Positions 63,101-64,000 of a stretch of DNA of 64,000 nucleotides are shown in pieces; the first letter of the stretch is position 1, and each line of letters opens with the position of its first letter. This DNA is from Nocardia aobensis NBRC 100429. GTDB taxonomy: Bacteria; Actinomycetota; Actinomycetes; Mycobacteriales; Mycobacteriaceae. Location of the stretch: assembly GCF_000308375.1 (NCBI RefSeq), contig NZ_BAFQ01000147.1, positions 1 to 64,000 on the forward strand, in the 5' to 3' direction. Under the pieces are notes generated by a model that saw nothing but the letters and a program-made list of their open reading frames with translations, searched no databases and was not told the DNA's origin. A program made the position numbers and the translations under genes.

Positions 63101-64000
63101 GGCGAAAACCGGGAACGCCTCGTACAGGCCCGCGCCCATACCGATCCGCTGGGCGCCCTGACCGGTGAACAGGAACGCCGTCCGCCCCGAACCGGCGACG
63201 CCGTCGACGATATCGGTGCCCGGACGCGCCGCGGCGAGATCGGCCAGCCGCGCGAGCACCTCCTCCCGATCGCGGCCGAAAACCACACTGCGCGAATCCA
63301 AGTGCGCACGGTCGGTGGCCAGCGCCTGGGCGACCTCGGCGATAACGGCCTGCGGACGCTCCGACAACCAGGTGTGCAGCGTCGCCGCCTGCGCTCGCAG
63401 CCCCGCCTCCCCCTTGCCCGAGATCAGCAACGGGATGCTCGCGACGGTGGTAACCGGCTGTGTCGCAGCACTTTCGACACGCTGCGCGGCCGGCGCTTCC
63501 TCGAGGATCACGTGAGAATTGGTGCCGCTGATCCCGAACGACGACACACCGGCCCGGCGCACCCGATCGCCGGTGGGCCACGGTTCGGCGTCGGTCAGCA
63601 GCCGCACCGCACCGGTCGCCCAGTCCACGTGCGGGGACGGCGTGTCGGCGTGCAAGGTGCGTGGCAACCGCTCGTGGCGCAGTGCCTGCACCATCTTGAT
63701 CACACCCGCCACGCCGGCGGCGGCGACGGTATGACCGATATTCGATTTCAGGGACCCGATCCGCAACGGTTCCCCACGGTCGCGTCCGTAGGCGGCGATC
63801 AACGCCTGCGCCTCGATCGGATCACCCAGCGTGGTGCCGGTGCCGTGCGCCTCGACGGCGTCGACGTCGCCGGCCGATAGTCCCGCATTGGCGAGGGCCT
63901 GCGCGATCACCCGTTCCTGCGACGGACCGTTCGGGGCGGTCAGACCGTTGCTCGCGCCGTCCTGGTTCACCGCACTACCGCGGACGACGGCCACGATGTC
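54119..64000 (-). CDS. type I modular PKS, gene A: partial, two KS-AT-DH-KR-ACP modules visible
   Basis: C-terminal 3293 residues of a larger synthase whose start lies beyond the right edge; the frame is open to base 64000. The first visible residues are inside a KS (VNQDGASNG). It holds the rest of module A1 and all of A2, then a C-terminal docking domain (coiled-coil helices and acidic tail SDSELFDLIDEEFGPA). Both AT are malonyl (HAFH). Both KR carry LDD (B-type) and the complete cofactor motif. Neither module has ER. How many modules, and which loading module, precede is unknown. Overlaps gene B by 4 bp. Confidence 0.97.
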   Translation of the reverse strand, partial: DIVAVVRGSAVNQDGASNGLTAPNGPSQERVIAQALANAGLSAGDVDAVEAHGTGTTLGDPIEAQALIAAYGRDRGEPLRIGSLKSNIGHTVAAAGVAGVIKMVQALRHERLPRTLHADTPSPHVDWATGAVRLLTDAEPWPTGDRVRRAGVSSFGISGTNSHVILEEAPAAQRVESAATQPVTTVASIPLLISGKGEAGLRAQAATLHTWLSERPQAVIAEVAQALATDRAHLDSRSVVFGRDREEVLARLADLAAARPGTDIVDGVAGSGRTAFLFTGQGAQRIGMGAGLYEAFPVFAEALDSVCAQFDPMLNRSLREVMFGDAALLDRTEFTQPALFAFEVAMFRLLESFGVTADVLIGHSIGELAAAHLAGLWSLPDACRLVAARGRLMGALPAGGAMLAVAATEAEVNDAVAEHPGRVSVAAVNAPGALVVSGDEEAIERIEARFAERGAKTTRLRVGHAFHSHRMDPMLAEFESVAAELTYHRPRLPMVSNVSGQLAGDDILEPAYWVRQVRAAVRFAPGIETLAASGVRRFLELGPDAVLAALTRRSLPETADSTVAAAARRDHDEIRQLLTMLAHAHVAGVRVDWPPLFGHRPRRRVPLPTYAFRHQRFWLPQRETAGDSSAHPLLTGVVPVAGTDEFVFTGRFSLSSDPWVADHMTYGTVVLPSATLVEFLLVAGGRIGCGVLDELTLEAPILPSGDDEVELQVSVREPDPSGRRSFVFHFRRAGEWVRNASGVLAPAWEGGDALLDRLRDEPWPPADAETLDTAWIPEQIATGSGLEYGPAFLGVEAAWQRDGTVFSEIALDTVAASDPERFDLHPALLDLVMHAGLAGLVWRDQDGDPDTGRLLFRWGGARLHQPLVKATRLRVIAVASGPETISVATVDDSGRPVVSVDAVVMRPYDVRQLRGTMTADDAGLYELQWTPMAAPTIVSANRMAVLGSEPLAGIDACYATPAEVAAAQPIPETVVWRPDIGSASGDPAAVRTHLESVLATVQSWLTEERLAGTRLIVTTANGAALPGETPDSAAAAVRGLIRSAQSEYPGRFVLVDADDSVADRDVRTVLDAVLAADEPQVAARRGAVLVPRLARVRDEYRQEPAFGDGTVLITGGTGGLGALVARHLVSAHGVRRLLLVSRRGENSPGAMELAAELAEAGATVEVAACDVGDRAAVRGLLGSIVPEHPLTAVIHAAGVLDDATLAGLDAEQLRRVFDAKAAAAHHLHELTSDLTAFVLFSSVAATIGSAGQANYAAANSCLDALAHARRAAGLPAVSLAWGPWNSAGGMTGDLDRSAVARWERLGLHPLGDAEGLRLFDAAIGRGDAHAVAMRFDPAQLRREARHGVVPAALRGFLPRTAERTTDRPAAASGALAARLSEVPDSARAEVVLELVREHAAAVLGHPSAADVDPGARFDALGFDSLGGVEFRNRLSKATGVQLPSTLVFDHPTADAVAALLRAKIEGTDSARPVHAPRRARADEPIAIVGMSCRFPGGADSPEQLWDLVSSGTDATTEFPDDRGWDLARLIDPDPDKPGTVYSRGGGFLGAAGDFDAGFFGISPREALAMDPQQRLLLETSWEALEHSGIDPMTLRGSDTGVFAGACASGYVDHVTGDLEGFRLTGTTHSVVSGRVAYVFGLEGPAVTIDTACSSSLVALHLACQALRQGETSLALAGGVTVAATPYLSVDFARQRGLSPDGRCKAFSAAADGVAFSEGVGVLVLERLSDARRQGHEILAVIRGSAVNQDGASNGLTAPNGPSQERVIGQALAAAGLTPADVDAVEAHGTGTPLGDPIEANALIAAYGRDRGDREPLRIGSIKSNIGHTVAAAGVGGVIKMVQALRHETLPPTLHAETPSPHVDWSAGDVRLLSRAEPWRAGKSVRRAGVSSFGVSGTNAHLIIEEAPAPRPPVSAPVAAGPDLPMPWLVSARSETALGAQAAKLRQWLDDHAGADPLDVAYSLLTTRTHHEFRAVVLGGERDEMLTALARLAAGNITPAVVSGSPRAGKTAFLFTGQGAQRAGMGAGLAAAFPVFAAALDEVCARFDPLLGCSLRQVMFTGRADDRDAAASDGVLDRTRLTQPALFAFEVALYRLVESFGVVPDLLIGHSIGELAAAYVAGVWSLDDACTLVAARGRLMDALPPGGAMLAIAAPETDVVTALEAFGDRVSLAAVNSPGAVVVSGDEDVVAQLDRQFSGEGRKTSRLRVSHAFHSARMEPMLAEFRAVADGVTFRAPRIPLVSNVSGAVAGDEIVDPGYWTSQVRAAVRFAPGVAALVAAGARRFLEIGPDAVLAAMTRQTLTEEVEQRSVVAAAARRDHDEVEQFLTMLAHAHTAGLAVDWNQLYAGRRVSRIPLPTYAFDHRRYWLEPPRADRAAASEHPLLTEVVRVADRDEWLFTGRLAQRTHPWLADHTTYGVVLVPSAALMEMLLVAGERIGCAAVEELTLEAPILPPADGEVELQVLVREPDATGRRSFTVHYRLAEAPDREWSRNASGVLSAEQLTDIGLVDMLRTEPWPPADAEPVDTDWIPAQVARAAGLEYGPAFLGVEAAWRSGDTVFSEVALDGEVPAERFRLHPALFDMVMHAGLACLIWPDHQGNPAEGKLLFRWGATQIHRTAPVGSLRVMAVQRSSEAISVVAVDRDGNAVVTIDEVVMRSYDVQQFRATLSGGRAARYGMRWTAVDVPAAPLGRTVLLGAAGMSGIEERYPDQAALAARATAPDVVVWSEHAVVQSDSPQATGDRVKSALRVVREWLADERVAPSQLVVVTARAATLPGEIPDAAAAAVWGLIRSAQTEYPGRIVLLDTDETAISAESVRVAIATGEPQLAVRGDRFLAPRLEPLSAHPAERVSFGAGTVLITGGTGGLGALLARHLVTAYGVRRLLLVSRRGDRADGAAELSAELSGLGAQVRIAACDVSDRAALRDLLTDDTRDHPLTGVVHTAGVLDDSAFHTLTDAGVGRVLAAKAEAAWHLHELTRDMDLSAFVLFSSIAGSIGSAGQANYAAANSFLDALAVRRRAEGLPALSLAWGPWQQDIGMTGVLDRTALARLERLGLAPLDRAEGLRLFDESLTAPEPAPVLVHLDTDTLRMEAHTGSIPAVLRGFVRTSGRTATASRGDVSLGERLHGVAEEKRRGVVLDLVRENVAAVLGYGSADDIGADRGFSELGFDSLGGVEFRNRLSKATGLSLPSTLVFDYPTAAEVADYLLAQTTVTAPQSPTSAAAPDDIARLEALLERIITGGDDSDRTVAGLRGVSERLRGFLGGTSSDGNYDDLEFTSDSELFDLIDEEFGPA
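54390..59565 (-). other. PKS module A2 (KS-AT-DH-KR-ACP)
   Basis: Approximate positions: KS 59565-58290 (TACSSS), AT 57975-56920 (malonyl), DH 56860-56035 with HTTYGVVLVP, KR 55985-54900 (GGTGGLG, LDD), ACP about 54600-54390 (Ser in LGFDSLGG near 54498). AT and DH belong to the same sequence family as A1 and differ clearly from the C/D modules (PSA instead of PGT after the DH motif). Predicted C16=C17 double bond. Confidence 0.9.
59620..64000 (-). other. PKS module A1 (partial KS, AT-DH-KR-ACP)
   Basis: KS from beyond 64000 to about 63500, so its active-site Cys is outside the window. AT 63180-62170 (malonyl), DH 62110-61270 with HMTYGTVVLP, KR 61220-60130 (GGTGGLG, LDD), ACP about 59850-59620 (Ser in LGFDSLGG near 59735). 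Predicted C18=C19 double bond, the most distal unit that can be read here. Confidence 0.88.

Overview
The window is high-G+C DNA (about 70% by eye) with actinobacterial features: GTG starts, likely leaderless promoters, a SARP/AfsR regulator, an actinobacterial initiator tRNA and a very large modular type I polyketide synthase (PKS). A mycolic-acid actinomycete such as Nocardia is my best guess, but nothing here proves the genus.

Left part (1-11,107), ordinary accessory and housekeeping genes: a LysR regulator cut by the window edge; an NmrA-type NAD(P)-binding reductase whose promoter carries a perfect 13-bp inverted repeat; a divergent CDF-family transporter; a cyanate-detoxification locus (cynR, cynT carbonic anhydrase, cynS cyanase) flanked on both sides by cytidine-deaminase-fold enzymes; a conserved hypothetical gene with a TetR regulator; a flavin aromatic hydroxylase divergent from that TetR gene; an HD-GYP/LuxR fusion regulator; and an initiator tRNA-fMet with a strong terminator.

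Right part (11,185-64,000), a polyketide gene cluster. Its left edge has a flavin monooxygenase behind a SARP-BTAD/NB-ARC activator (minus strand), a divergent nitroreductase and a type II thioesterase (plus strand). Then come four collinear minus-strand PKS genes, here called A (54119->64000, 5' end outside), B (48624-54122), C (38838-48569) and D (17347-38835). They hold nine visible extension modules: A1 (partial) and A2; B1; C1 and C2; D1-D4 with a terminal thioesterase. All nine AT domains carry the malonyl-CoA signature HAFH. Eight modules are KS-AT-DH-KR-ACP; C1 lacks DH. No ER or methyltransferase is visible, and the loading module lies outside.

By collinearity the visible line makes an unbranched polyene acid or macrolactone: a pentaene at C2-C11, CH2 at C12, a hydroxyl at C13 and a triene at C14-C19. 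The modules fall into distinct sequence families. Long near-identical blocks are shared between C1/D1 (KR), D1/D2 (ACP linker) and D2/D4 (AT), with a codon-usage shift inside some blocks. This suggests the 3' half of the PKS was built by recent duplication and gene conversion. No intergenic stretch exceeds 300 bases.
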